Assembly (NCBI GenBank): GCA_964424125.1
Contig: CAYRHS010000052.1
Coordinates: forward strand, 1 to 18,612
From: CAYRHS01 sp964424125
GTDB taxonomy: Bacteria; Actinomycetota; Acidimicrobiia; IMCC26256; JAOSJL01
Reading direction: 5' to 3'
DNA: 18,612 bases
The notes under the pieces were generated by a model. The model searched no databases. It saw only the letters and a list, made by a program, of their open reading frames with translations, and was not told where the DNA came from. The position numbers and the translations under genes were made by a program. Shown one piece after another: positions 1-7,377 of this stretch. Position 1 is the stretch's first letter. Every line of letters begins with the position of its first letter.

Positions 1-506
1 CCCGCCTCGAGCCCGAGCTCGGCCGCCGCGCGGGCGGCCTCGGGAGACGCGTCCACGACGCGGTGCAGCACCTCGGTCGTGCGCCGAAGGCGGCGTGCGA
101 GCTCGGCGAGCATTCCGAGGGCGATCTCGGGTGCGGACGACACCAACCCGACCAGGTGGCTGCGCTTGAGCTCGAGCGCGACCGTGGGCTCGGTCGTCAC
201 CACGTCGGCCGACCGAACCGGGTCGTCGGCGAGCAGCGCCATCTCGCCGAAGTAGCCGCCCGGGCCCAGGGAGTGGATCGTCGCGCCGCCCGTACACACG
301 TCGACCGAGCCCTCGAGGATCAGCCACAGGCTTCCCGGAACGCGTTCGTTCTCGGAGACGATCGTCTCGCCTGCCGCGAACTCGTTGCGCAACGCCACCT
401 TCGGGACCATCTCGAGCTGCTCGTCGGTGAAGCCCGCGAAGAGTGCGGTGCCCCGCAGGACCTCGATGGCGTCGTCTGCGCCCTTTGATCCACCACCACG
501 GCTCAT
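1..506 (-). CDS. Cyclic-nucleotide-binding domain protein (partial, C-terminus outside window)
   Basis: The minus strand is open from an ATG at 506 to the window edge, giving 168 codons without a stop. The protein is a CRP/cAMP-kinase-type cNMP-binding fold. It starts with a helix around residues 16-36 (ALFAGFTDEQLEMVP) and continues into a beta-roll (AGETIVSENE, GSLWLILEGSVDV). The phosphate-binding cassette is canonical: F86-G-E88-M-A-L-L92, then R98-S-A100. Both the Glu that holds the ribose and the Arg that holds the cyclic phosphate are present, so cAMP or cGMP binding is likely. Alpha-helices follow (about 126-150). No helix-turn-helix is visible in the part present, so it may be a stand-alone sensor or be fused to a domain beyond the edge. 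No Shine-Dalgarno precedes the ATG; a TACCCT box ends 7 nt upstream, suggesting a leaderless mRNA. It diverges from the globin-cyclase operon and is its natural candidate effector. Confidence 0.85.
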   Translation of the reverse strand, partial: MSRGGGSKGADDAIEVLRGTALFAGFTDEQLEMVPKVALRNEFAAGETIVSENERVPGSLWLILEGSVDVCTGGATIHSLGPGGYFGEMALLADDPVRSADVVTTEPTVALELKRSHLVGLVSSAPEIALGMLAELARRLRRTTEVLHRVVDASPEAARAAAELGLEA

Positions 507-513
507 GCTGAGG

Positions 514-523
514 AGGGTACCCT
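514..523. promoter_or_regulatory. Palindromic TACCCT -10-like box between divergent genes
   Basis: AGGGTACCCT is a perfect 10-bp palindrome, so a TANNNT-type -10 box is offered to both strands. On the minus strand it ends 7 nt before the ATG at 506, right for a leaderless transcript. On the plus strand it would start RNA around 530, about 88 nt before the globin start. No convincing -35 box is seen on either side. Confidence 0.35.
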
Positions 524-529
524 TGCGCG

Positions 530-543
530 GGGACGCTTGTCCC
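530..543. repeat. Short inverted repeat GGGAC-N4-GTCCC in the divergent intergenic region
   Basis: A 5-bp perfect stem with a 4-nt loop (GGGACGCTTGTCCC) lies between the cNMP-protein gene and the globin gene. It could be an operator half-site pair or an RNA hairpin. Read on the minus strand it is GGGACAAGCGTCCC, nearly the same as the hairpin core at 14549-14563. Confidence 0.3.
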
Positions 544-617
544 GACTGGCGCCCCAAGCACCGACCGGGACGGCGACGGATTCCATCTCTCGATCCCGAA
601 CCCAGAGGGTGCGCGCG

Positions 618-974
618 GTGCAGACGCTGTTCGAACGCTATGGCGGCTTCAAGACGGTGAGCCGGATCGTCAGCACATTCTACGACCGGGTCCTCGAGTC
701 GCCCAAGCTGACCGACTACTTCGACGGCGTCGACATGCGAAACCTCATCGACCACCAGACGAAGTTCATCGCGTCCGTCATGGGCGGGCCTGCATCGTTC
801 ACCGACCAGCACCTCGCCCGCGTCCACGAGCACCTCGGCATCACGAGCGTCGCGTTCGACGAGGCGGTGCTGATCCTGCGCGAGTCGCTCGAGGACCACG
901 ATGTCGAGGAGACCGACATCGGGACCGTGGTCTCGGGCGTGCGCGCCCGCAAGCCCTACATCGTCTTCGAGTAG
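618..974 (+). CDS. Group I truncated hemoglobin (2-on-2 globin)
   Basis: I choose the GTG at 618 because AGAGGG (604-609) lies 8 nt upstream and because it gives 118 aa, the usual length of TrHb group I. The in-frame TTG at 537 would add 27 residues that look unlike any globin. Family landmarks in order: YGG at 8-10, F21-Y22 in the B helix (Tyr at B10), YF at 34-35 in the CD region, Q47-TKF then GGP 56-58 in the E helix, and H70 in the motif VHEHLGI as the proximal haem ligand. Such proteins bind haem and react with O2, NO or CO in the cytoplasm. The stop is followed after 7 nt by the ATG of a nucleotidyl cyclase, so the two are probably co-transcribed. That makes a sensing role for this globin at least as likely as NO detoxification, but the role is inferred. 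Confidence 0.88.
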   Translation: MQTLFERYGGFKTVSRIVSTFYDRVLESPKLTDYFDGVDMRNLIDHQTKFIASVMGGPASFTDQHLARVHEHLGITSVAFDEAVLILRESLEDHDVEETDIGTVVSGVRARKPYIVFE

Positions 975-981
975 AGGGCCA

Positions 982-2046
982 ATGGACGACGACTGCCTGC
1001 TCCACGTGGTGCAATCCCTGGGCGAGGGGATTGCGATCGTCGAGCCGGGTTCGTGGAAGATCCTCTTCGAGAACGCGAAGTTCTTCCAGTGGTTCCCGTT
1101 CGACGCGGACGAAGCCGACTCGACGCTCGACGCCCGCGTTCCCGGACTGAACGTGGAACGGGCTGCGTCCCGGGTGGCCAACGGTCGCCCCTTCGAGTAC
1201 GAGACCGAGATCACCGTCGGCAGCCGGACGGTGCCGCTGCGGCTCGACTGCTCCGGGCTCCCGAACGGCGACGGTAGCGGCGAGGAGGGCGAAGCCGAGA
1301 GCGAGGCCGGGCTCATCCTCGTCCAGGCCGTCGACCTCTCGAAGCAGCGCGAGGCGGAGTACATGCTCGAGTCGTACTCGAAGCTCGCCGAGCGCAACGC
1401 CCGCGAGCTCCAGAAGGAGAAGGAGCGCGTCGAGAGGCTCCTCCTCAACATCATGCCGCGCCCGGTGTTCGAGGAGATGCGCGACTACGGCACCGCCACC
1501 CCACAACACTTCCAGTCCGCGTCGATCGTGATGCTCGACTTCGTCGGGTTCACGAAAATGACGATCTCGCAGGACCCGAGCGCTGTCGTCTCGGAGCTCA
1601 ACGACATCTTCTCCGCGTTCGACCGCATCGTGGAGATGTCGGGCTGCGAGCGACTTCGTACGATCGGCGACGCCTACATGGCCGTTTCGGGTGTCCCCGA
1701 GCCCACGCCCGAGCACCCGGCGAACGCGGCGCACGCCGCGCTCCGCATGCGCCGCTACCTCGAGAAGCGGAACCTGGCCCATCCGCAGGAGTGGGTGGCC
1801 CGCATCGGCATCAACTCCGGTCCCGTGATCGGCTCGCTCGTCGGCGTCCAGAAGTACGTCTACGACCTCTTCGGCCCGGGCGTGAACCTCGCGGCGCGCA
1901 TGGAGGGGCTCTCCGAGCCGATGATGATCACCGTCAACCAGGACACCTACGAGCTGCTGAAGGACAACTTCTCCTTCACCGAGCGCGGCGAGTTCGAGGT
2001 GAAGGGGTTCGGGACCCAGAAGCTCTACTTCCTCGACGGCGAGTAG
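982..2046 (+). CDS. PAS-like / coiled-coil / class III adenylate-guanylate cyclase
   Basis: The ATG at 982 lies 7 nt after the globin stop and has AGAGGG just upstream, though the spacing is short (3 nt). The product is 354 aa with no membrane segment, hence cytoplasmic. Residues 5-120 look like a PAS fold (LGEGIAIVEPGSWKILFENAKF). Residues 121-158 are a charged coiled coil or signalling helix (KQREAEYMLESYSKLAERNA). The cyclase domain runs from about 180 to 350. Metal-binding aspartates are D186 (VMLDFVGFTKM) and D230 (TIGDAYM); transition-state residues N302 and R306 are in VNLAARM. All catalytic positions are therefore filled. The purine-selecting pair is R226 and D295, whereas adenylate cyclases normally have Lys/Asp and guanylate cyclases Glu/Cys; I lean to cAMP, but the product is uncertain. 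It probably signals to the cNMP-domain proteins on either side. Confidence 0.9.
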   Translation: MDDDCLLHVVQSLGEGIAIVEPGSWKILFENAKFFQWFPFDADEADSTLDARVPGLNVERAASRVANGRPFEYETEITVGSRTVPLRLDCSGLPNGDGSGEEGEAESEAGLILVQAVDLSKQREAEYMLESYSKLAERNARELQKEKERVERLLLNIMPRPVFEEMRDYGTATPQHFQSASIVMLDFVGFTKMTISQDPSAVVSELNDIFSAFDRIVEMSGCERLRTIGDAYMAVSGVPEPTPEHPANAAHAALRMRRYLEKRNLAHPQEWVARIGINSGPVIGSLVGVQKYVYDLFGPGVNLAARMEGLSEPMMITVNQDTYELLKDNFSFTERGEFEVKGFGTQKLYFLDGE

Positions 2047-2084
2047 CCCCACCCGCCGACCCGGCCGGCAGACCCTCCCGGGCC

Positions 2085-3752
2085 TCAACCCAGCAGCGAG
2101 AGGTGCTCGTGCACCGACCGCACCGCGCTCGAACCCTCCCCCACTGCGGCCGCGACCCGCTTGAGCGAGCCGTGCCGGACGTCGCCGGCCGCGAAGATCC
2201 CCGGGATTGAGGTCTCGAAGGGCAACGGCTCGCGACCCGCGAACGACGGTCCCGAGGCGATCGACTCGGGAAGCGAGCGATCGGTGAGGATGAAACCGTT
2301 CCGGTCCAGCGCGAGCGTGTCCCCCAGCCAGGCCGTCGCCGGCTCGGCGCCGATGAAGCAGAACAGCCCCGAACAGGCGATCTCCCGCCGCTCCCCGGCC
2401 GCCGTGTTCTCGAGAGTTACGCGCTCGAGGTGATCCGATCCCGCGAGCGCACGGACCTCGGTCGCGGCCAGAAGGTCGATGCGCGGGTCGGCCTCGATCC
2501 GCTCGATCAGGTAGCGGGACATGCTTCCGGCCAGGTCACCTCGGCGGATAGCGATCGAGACGCGCGCGCCGTGCTGCGCGAGGTAGATCGCGGCCTGCCC
2601 CGCGGAGTTCCCGCCCCCGACCACGATCACGTCAAGGCCGGTGCATATCCGGGCCTCGAGGTCGGTCGCGGCGTAGTAGACGCCTGCTCCCTCGAAACGC
2701 TCGAGTTCGTCGATGTCGAGACGCTGGTAGCGCGCGCCCGACGCGATGATCACCGTGCGGCTCGCGAGCTCGCTACCGTCGCGGAGGCTGAGCACGGGGA
2801 ACCCCTCCTCGATCCGCAGGCCCGTGACCTCGCACGGGGCATGGAGGCGAGCCCCGAGCCGTTGCGCCTGGGTCGCGGCGCGCGACGTCAGCTCCTCACC
2901 CGAGATGCCGCTCGGGAACCCGACGTAGTTCTCGATGCGCGAGCTCGTACCCGCCTGCCCGCCGATCGCCACCGCGTCGACCGAGACCGTGTCCAGCCCC
3001 TCGGACGCGCCGTACACCGCCGCGGCCAGGCCGGCCGGACCGCTGCCGACCACGGTCAAATCGAAGAGGTCGCTCGGCGTGGCCCGCAGCGTCAGACCGA
3101 TGTGCTCGGCGAACTCTCCCGGGGTCGGGCGCCGCAACACCGCGCTCGGAGTGATGACCGCGGGAAGGTCGTCGGCGCCGAGGGCCTTGCTCGCGAGCAG
3201 CACCTCGACGTCGTCGGCGTCCTCGACGTCGATCCAGGTGTGCACGAGCCGGTACCGGGCGGCGAACGAACGCAGGGTCACCGCCTCGGGCGAGAACCGG
3301 GAGCCGACGATCAGCACCGCGCGCGCCACCTCGCCCGAACGCATCGCCTCCCGGCGAGCAACGAGGGCGCGGAAGATCTTGTCCGCGAGCTCGGGCTTCG
3401 AGTTCATGAGCCGGCGGAACTCGGCCCGTCCGATGACCAGCACACGTCCCGGCCGCGTGACGCGCGCCGTACCGAGGAGCCGCTGGCCGGTCAGGAGGTT
3501 GAGCTCGCCGAGGAAGCGCCCCGCGCCGTGGACCGCCACCACGACCTCGCCGTCTTCCTGGGGGCGGAAGATCTCGACCTCGCCCTCGAGGACGACGAAG
3601 AAGTCGTAGGACGCGTCGCCCACGCGAAACAGGACGTCTCCGACCGCCACCTCCCGCTCGTCGCCGAACGGCGCCAGCTCCGCGAGCTCCGCGGCGCCGA
3701 GGGTCGCATCGACCTCCTCGTGAGCAACCGCTTCCCCGCTGGTCTCCGCCAT
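2085..3752 (-). CDS. cNMP-domain / thioredoxin-reductase-like FAD oxidoreductase fusion
   Basis: The ATG at 3752 is preceded by GGGAGG at 6 nt spacing; the open frame extends further upstream, but that part looks non-coding. The product is 555 aa. Residues 20-135 form a cNMP-binding-like beta-roll, 143-220 a thioredoxin/glutaredoxin-like spacer without CxxC, and 228-555 a thioredoxin-reductase-type flavoprotein. The FAD loop is GSGPAG (236-241), the NAD(P)H loop GGGNSAG (379-385), and the C-terminal FAD motif GIFAAGDVR (518-526). At the site where thioredoxin reductases carry the redox CxxC, this protein reads VYYAATD (358-364), so it cannot reduce thioredoxin by the usual disulfide relay. 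The cNMP cassette is also altered: GELNLL (82-87) is followed by TGQRLLGTA, with no Arg at the canonical place. Known actinobacterial fusions share this layout. It is convergent with the cyclase gene, 38 bp away. Confidence 0.88.
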   Translation of the reverse strand: MAETSGEAVAHEEVDATLGAAELAELAPFGDEREVAVGDVLFRVGDASYDFFVVLEGEVEIFRPQEDGEVVVAVHGAGRFLGELNLLTGQRLLGTARVTRPGRVLVIGRAEFRRLMNSKPELADKIFRALVARREAMRSGEVARAVLIVGSRFSPEAVTLRSFAARYRLVHTWIDVEDADDVEVLLASKALGADDLPAVITPSAVLRRPTPGEFAEHIGLTLRATPSDLFDLTVVGSGPAGLAAAVYGASEGLDTVSVDAVAIGGQAGTSSRIENYVGFPSGISGEELTSRAATQAQRLGARLHAPCEVTGLRIEEGFPVLSLRDGSELASRTVIIASGARYQRLDIDELERFEGAGVYYAATDLEARICTGLDVIVVGGGNSAGQAAIYLAQHGARVSIAIRRGDLAGSMSRYLIERIEADPRIDLLAATEVRALAGSDHLERVTLENTAAGERREIACSGLFCFIGAEPATAWLGDTLALDRNGFILTDRSLPESIASGPSFAGREPLPFETSIPGIFAAGDVRHGSLKRVAAAVGEGSSAVRSVHEHLSLLG

Positions 3753-3810
3753 CCGATGCCCTCCCGTCGGCTCCGCCCACGATGCTGCCGCATCCCGGCG
3801 GTCGCACGCG

Positions 3811-3816
3811 TAGTGT
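3811..3816 (+). promoter_or_regulatory. Putative -10 box (TAGTGT) for the repeat lipoprotein gene
   Basis: TAGTGT fits the actinobacterial TANNNT -10 pattern and would give a 5' leader of about 30 nt before the ATG at 3853. It sits in the 100-bp gap between divergent genes. No clear -35 element is seen. Confidence 0.25.
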
Positions 3817-3852
3817 TCGCCCCACCACTCCCCGAACCGGAGCCAGAAACCG

Positions 3853-5067
3853 ATGCGCCGAGTGCGAACGCTCTTCGTCGTCGTCACGCTCGCCGCCCTC
3901 GCGGCCACGGGCTGCCAGTGGAACTTCCAGACGCTCGACGGCCACCAGAACGGACCCCACGGCCAGATCCTGGGCAACGCGGGCGCTTTCGGGGACGCGC
4001 TCCTCTACAACGACCGGCCCAACATCTTCTACTACGACTTCTCCCACGCCGACCTGCGCCACGCGTACTGGAGCGGGTCGGCCTGGGGTTTCGAGACCCT
4101 CGACGGCCACCAGGACGGGCCCCACGGCCAGATCGACGGCCAGGTCGGAGCCGGTCAGATGGCCGCGATCCTCTACAACGGTCGGCCGCACGTCTTCTAC
4201 GTCAACCAGGGGACCGTCGACCTGCGCCACGCCTACTGGAACGGATCGTATTGGTCGTTCGAGACCCTCGACGGCCACCAGAACGGACCCCACGGTCAGA
4301 TCGACATGGGGGTGGGTCGCTACGTCTCCGCCACCCTCTACAACGGTCGCCCCCACGTCTTCTACTACGACGAGAGCAACGGCAATCTCCGCCACGGCTA
4401 CTGGAACGGATCGTTCTGGGCCTTCGAGACCCTCGACGGCCACCAGAACGGCCCGAACGGTCGGGTGAACAGGGAGGTCGGCAACCATTCGGCGGTGACC
4501 CTCTACAACGACCGCCCCCACGTCTTCTACTTCGACGGCACCGACCTCACCCTGCGCCACGCCTACTACACGGGCTCGGCGTGGGGCTTCGAGACCCTCG
4601 ACGGCAACGGCGGACCGAACGGACGGGTCGTCGGGGAGACGGGGCTCTACAACGAGGCGCTCGTGTACCACTCCCGCCCGCAGGTCTTCTACCGCGACAA
4701 CACGCACGGCGACCTGCGGCACGCGTTCTGGAACGGATCGGCCTGGGTGTTCGAGACCCTCGACGGTAACCAGATCGGCCCGAACGGCCGGACCAATCTC
4801 GGGGTGGGCGTCTACAACAGCGCGTTCGTCGACGGCGAGAAGCTGCGGGTCTTCAACTACCAGAACTCGACGCAGATGTTGCGACAGGCCTACTACACCG
4901 GCTCGGCGTGGGGCTTCGAGACGCTCGACGGCCACCAGGACGGGCCCAACGGTCAGGTGTCCGCGAACGTCGGCAGCTACATCGCGGCGATCAAGGACGG
5001 CGCCAAGTTGCGCGCCTTCTACTACGCCATCGACTCCAGCGACCTCCGTCACGCCTACTTTGGCTGA
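3853..5067 (+). CDS. Lipoprotein with seven ~55-residue repeats, probable beta-propeller
   Basis: The 404-aa product begins with a lipoprotein signal peptide: positive MRRVR, a hydrophobic stretch, and the lipobox LAATGC with C21 as the lipidated residue. The rest is seven tandem repeats with the core motif WxFETLDGxQ; TLDG begins at residues 27, 82, 138, 193, 248, 302 and 357. Each unit then carries GP(H/N)G(Q/R), a LYNxRPxVFYYD-like strand and LRHAYW. Period and count fit a seven-bladed propeller filling nearly the whole mature protein, on the outer face of the membrane. I recognise no catalytic motif; ligand, sugar or protein binding is a reasonable guess, not a demonstrated function. The start has a weak GGAG about 10 nt upstream. 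It diverges from the flavoprotein gene and is convergent with the WS/DGAT gene, 18 bp away. Confidence 0.85.
   Translation: MRRVRTLFVVVTLAALAATGCQWNFQTLDGHQNGPHGQILGNAGAFGDALLYNDRPNIFYYDFSHADLRHAYWSGSAWGFETLDGHQDGPHGQIDGQVGAGQMAAILYNGRPHVFYVNQGTVDLRHAYWNGSYWSFETLDGHQNGPHGQIDMGVGRYVSATLYNGRPHVFYYDESNGNLRHGYWNGSFWAFETLDGHQNGPNGRVNREVGNHSAVTLYNDRPHVFYFDGTDLTLRHAYYTGSAWGFETLDGNGGPNGRVVGETGLYNEALVYHSRPQVFYRDNTHGDLRHAFWNGSAWVFETLDGNQIGPNGRTNLGVGVYNSAFVDGEKLRVFNYQNSTQMLRQAYYTGSAWGFETLDGHQDGPNGQVSANVGSYIAAIKDGAKLRAFYYAIDSSDLRHAYFG
3919..5064 (+). repeat. Seven tandem ~165-bp coding repeats
   Basis: The blade-coding units repeat every 54-56 codons. The segment encoding FETLDGHQ is nearly identical in DNA between copies (GAGACCCTCGACGGCCACCA in units 2 to 4). 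High DNA-level similarity suggests recent amplification or gene conversion and could allow copy-number change by recombination. Confidence 0.85.
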
Positions 5068-5085
5068 GGACGCCGGCCTCCGGGG

Positions 5086-6504
5086 CTACGCGCTCTGCTC
5101 GGCCGCGGCCACGTCGAGGAGGACCTGCATCTCCTGCTCGATGCCTTCGGCGATCCTCCACACGTCGGGCGTGAGCTCGCGGGTAGCCGTGAGGCTGATG
5201 AACAGGCGCCCGGCGTAGCTCATCAGCGCGGCGATCAGGCCCACGCCGTCGAAGAGCGGCATCTGGATGTAGAGCGCCTCGAAGCGCGCCCCCGCGAAGT
5301 ACACGGGGATCGGCGGCCCGTGCAGGTTCGTCAGCACCGTGTTGTACGGAGCCGGGATCGCGCCTGCGAGGCCGCTCGACTTGTAGATGTTCACGAGCTG
5401 GTCGACGACCCCGGGCATCGTGATCCCGAAGAGATCCTCGAAGAGGTTCGAGCCCGCCGAGGCCGACGCCTGCTTCGTGTCCCGCGTGCTGCGCACGATC
5501 GCGTGCAGCCGCTCGGCCGGATCGTCGAGATGTGTCTCGAGCATCGGGCCCATGATCTTCACCCGGTTCTCGAACTTCCCGTGCTCCTTCTCGTCGCGGA
5601 GGTTCACAGGGTTCGCCACGGTGAGCGACCGCGAAGGCAGCTCGTCTCGTTCGACGAGGTAGCGGCGCACGGCGCCCGAGTAGAGCGCGAGCGCCACGTC
5701 GTTGACCGTCGCGTCGAAGGCGCGGCGGACGGTCTTCACGTCGTCCATGGCGACGGACGCCCAGGCGAGGTTGCGGTGGGGACGCCCCCGCACGATCTCG
5801 TTGAACGAGACCTTGGGTCCCGCGAACGCGTGGCCGGCCTCACCCGCGCCGCCTCGTGAGCGGGCCAGGCGGGACCGCGCCACGCCGGTCGCGAGCCCGG
5901 CGGCGCTGCGCAGCGACCGGAACGGTCCGGTGGCCATGTTCGGGATCGACCGGGCCAGCAGCTCCCACTGCGACATCAGCCGGTCGGGCTCCCAGTCGTC
6001 CACCGGAGCCTCGGGATCGGCGTCGGGTTCGAGGTCGAAGAGATGCCCGATCATCTCGATCCCGCCGATGCCGTCGATGCACGCATGGTGGAACTTCAGG
6101 ACGAGCGCCACCCGACCACCTTCAAGCCCCTCGACGAACCAGCACTCCCAGAGCGGGCGGTTGGGGTCGAGCGGCTCACCCGCCACGTCGGACACGAGCT
6201 CCGCCAGCGCGCGGTCGTCACCCGGCGCGGGGACCGCGACGTGGTGGAGGTGCGCGTCGAGGTCGAACTCTGGGTCTTCGAACCACAGCGGCCGGTCCAC
6301 GCCGAAGGGACGTTGCACCAAGCGCCGCCGCATCGGGACGAGGAACGGCATCCGGACGAGCACGCGCTCACGAGCCCGCGCGTAGGTGAAGGGCCGGGGT
6401 GCGGTGGACGGGTCGAAGACGAGCACGCCCATCGCGTGCATCGGGTACCGGGGACTGTCGAGGAAGCAGAACAACGTGTCGACGGGCGAGAGCGTCTGCA
6501 CCAC
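5086..6504 (-). CDS. Wax ester synthase / diacylglycerol acyltransferase (WS/DGAT family)
   Basis: This 472-aa protein has the usual WS/DGAT length and motifs. It opens with LSPVDTLF, has PLW at 117-119, the catalytic HHxxxDG as HHACIDG (139-145), N268-D269 in the motif TVNDVALAL, and PYN in the C-terminal half (APYNTVLTN). Family members transfer an acyl group from acyl-CoA to a fatty alcohol or diacylglycerol, making wax esters or triacylglycerol at the membrane; actinobacteria often have several copies. The gene starts with two GTG codons in a row (6504 and 6501). GAGGGGG lies 4 nt from the first and 7 nt from the second, so the second may be the true start. A TAGTCT box about 50 nt upstream is a candidate -10. 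Substrate preference cannot be read from sequence. Confidence 0.9.
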   Translation of the reverse strand: MVQTLSPVDTLFCFLDSPRYPMHAMGVLVFDPSTAPRPFTYARARERVLVRMPFLVPMRRRLVQRPFGVDRPLWFEDPEFDLDAHLHHVAVPAPGDDRALAELVSDVAGEPLDPNRPLWECWFVEGLEGGRVALVLKFHHACIDGIGGIEMIGHLFDLEPDADPEAPVDDWEPDRLMSQWELLARSIPNMATGPFRSLRSAAGLATGVARSRLARSRGGAGEAGHAFAGPKVSFNEIVRGRPHRNLAWASVAMDDVKTVRRAFDATVNDVALALYSGAVRRYLVERDELPSRSLTVANPVNLRDEKEHGKFENRVKIMGPMLETHLDDPAERLHAIVRSTRDTKQASASAGSNLFEDLFGITMPGVVDQLVNIYKSSGLAGAIPAPYNTVLTNLHGPPIPVYFAGARFEALYIQMPLFDGVGLIAALMSYAGRLFISLTATRELTPDVWRIAEGIEQEMQVLLDVAAAEQSA

Positions 6505-6551
6505 ACCACCCCCTCATCGCGGCTCGGTCAGGGTGGACCGTTCCCGCGCCC

Positions 6552-6557
6552 AGACTA
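6552..6557 (-). promoter_or_regulatory. Putative -10 box (TAGTCT) for the WS/DGAT gene
   Basis: Read on the minus strand, TAGTCT fits TANNNT and would give a leader of about 40 nt carrying the GAGGGGG ribosome site. No good -35 is visible. Confidence 0.25.
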
Positions 6558-6592
6558 CGGCCGCCGAGCCGTTCGGGGCGGGCGAGGCTCCG

Positions 6593-6629
6593 GTCGTGCC
6601 CGCCTCCCGATCAGGAGGCGAGCGACGAC
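6593..6629. repeat. Interrupted inverted repeat in the divergent intergenic region
   Basis: A perfect 7-bp dyad (CGCCTCC, 6-nt gap, GGAGGCG; 6601-6620) is flanked by a second dyad, GTCGT (6593-6597) and ACGAC (6625-6629), with a bulge. It lies in the 239-bp gap between the divergent WS/DGAT and two-domain-protein genes, so a regulator-binding site is possible. Confidence 0.35.
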
Positions 6630-6743
6630 ATCTCGATGCCTCGGCGCGTTGACACGGCGGGTATCCGGGGGCGAGGCTTACCCCGAACGAGCACCCCTCG
6701 CGGGGAGAGACCCCGTGACCGCCTGCCCCTGGAGGCTGCACCG

Positions 6744-7349
6744 ATGCCCAATCCAGCTCAGTCACTACCCCCTGCTGCCGCGGTGGTCCGCCATCAGGTC
6801 GCGGACTTCGACACCTGGAAGCCGGTCTTCGACGACGGCGAGGACGCCCGGCGCGCCGCCGGAATCCTGGGCTATCACCTCAACCGTGCCGAGGACGATC
6901 CCAACGTCGTGAGCATCTACATGGCCGTGTCCGACGTCGATCAGGCGAAGGCCTTCGCCGAGTCGGATGACCTGCGGGACGACATGCAGAAGGCCGGCGT
7001 CGTCAGCGCGCCGGAAATCACATGGATGACCCCTGTACGGGAAGACATCGTGTGGGATCGCGAGCTCCCGGGGTTCATCTTGATCCACAAGGTCGCGGAC
7101 TTCGACGCGTGGCTCGAGGGGTACGACGGAGCCGACGAGCTGCGGCGGGCACACGGGATCGTCGGTCACGCGGTCAACCGCATGTTGGACGACCCATCGG
7201 TCGCGGTTGTCTATCACCAGGCCGAGTCGTTCGACGACCTGCGCGCGTTCCTCGACAGCGACGAGCTTCGCACCGTGATGAAGGACGCGGGCGTGATCTC
7301 CGAGCCCGAGGTCTCGTTCCACACCGCCGCCTCCGGGAAGCGCTACTGA
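6744..7349 (+). CDS. Tandem two-domain ferredoxin-like (ABM-type) protein, function unknown
   Basis: The ATG at 6744 has GGAGG exactly 8 nt upstream. The 201-aa product is an internal duplication: residues 14-96 and 112-194 align along their length. Shared landmarks are H(Q/K)VADFD(T/A)W, GI(L/V)G(Y/H)xxNR, DDP(N/S)V, S(D/E)xLR and AGV(V/I)S(A/E)PE. The pattern resembles dimeric alpha/beta-barrel (ABM-like) domains, in which two units pair; here two are joined in one chain. Such domains occur in monooxygenases and cyclases, but also in proteins of unknown role. I see no cofactor motif and assign no reaction. The protein is small, soluble and lacks a signal peptide. It diverges from the WS/DGAT gene and is convergent with the DUF35 gene, 28 bp away. 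Confidence 0.75.
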   Translation: MPNPAQSLPPAAAVVRHQVADFDTWKPVFDDGEDARRAAGILGYHLNRAEDDPNVVSIYMAVSDVDQAKAFAESDDLRDDMQKAGVVSAPEITWMTPVREDIVWDRELPGFILIHKVADFDAWLEGYDGADELRRAHGIVGHAVNRMLDDPSVAVVYHQAESFDDLRAFLDSDELRTVMKDAGVISEPEVSFHTAASGKRY

Positions 7350-7377
7350 ACGAACGCCCGGCGGCGCATGACGAGGG

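Noticed and set aside
537..617. Upstream TTG start for the globin
   Set aside because: The added 27 residues are not globin-like, while the GTG at 618 has AGAGGG at ideal spacing and gives the family's usual length.
2430..4769. Long plus-strand open frame of 779 codons across the flavoprotein and lipoprotein genes
   Set aside because: It overlaps two well-identified genes, is rich in Arg, Pro and Gly, and matches no family; it is a by-product of GC-rich codon bias.
2896..5052. Minus-strand open frame of 718 codons opposite the repeat lipoprotein
   Set aside because: Its repeats (VAVEGLE-like) are the antisense image of the lipoprotein's blades, and its second half lies out of frame within the flavoprotein gene.
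3919..5064. Tandem repeats considered as a CRISPR array or minisatellite
   Set aside because: The period is ~165 bp, it is entirely in frame within one gene, and the variation between units follows codon positions, so it is a protein repeat.
6649..6654. Perfect TTGACA -35 hexamer upstream of the two-domain protein gene
   Set aside because: No acceptable -10 hexamer occurs at 16-19 bp; the nearest candidates are poor, so I do not call a promoter.
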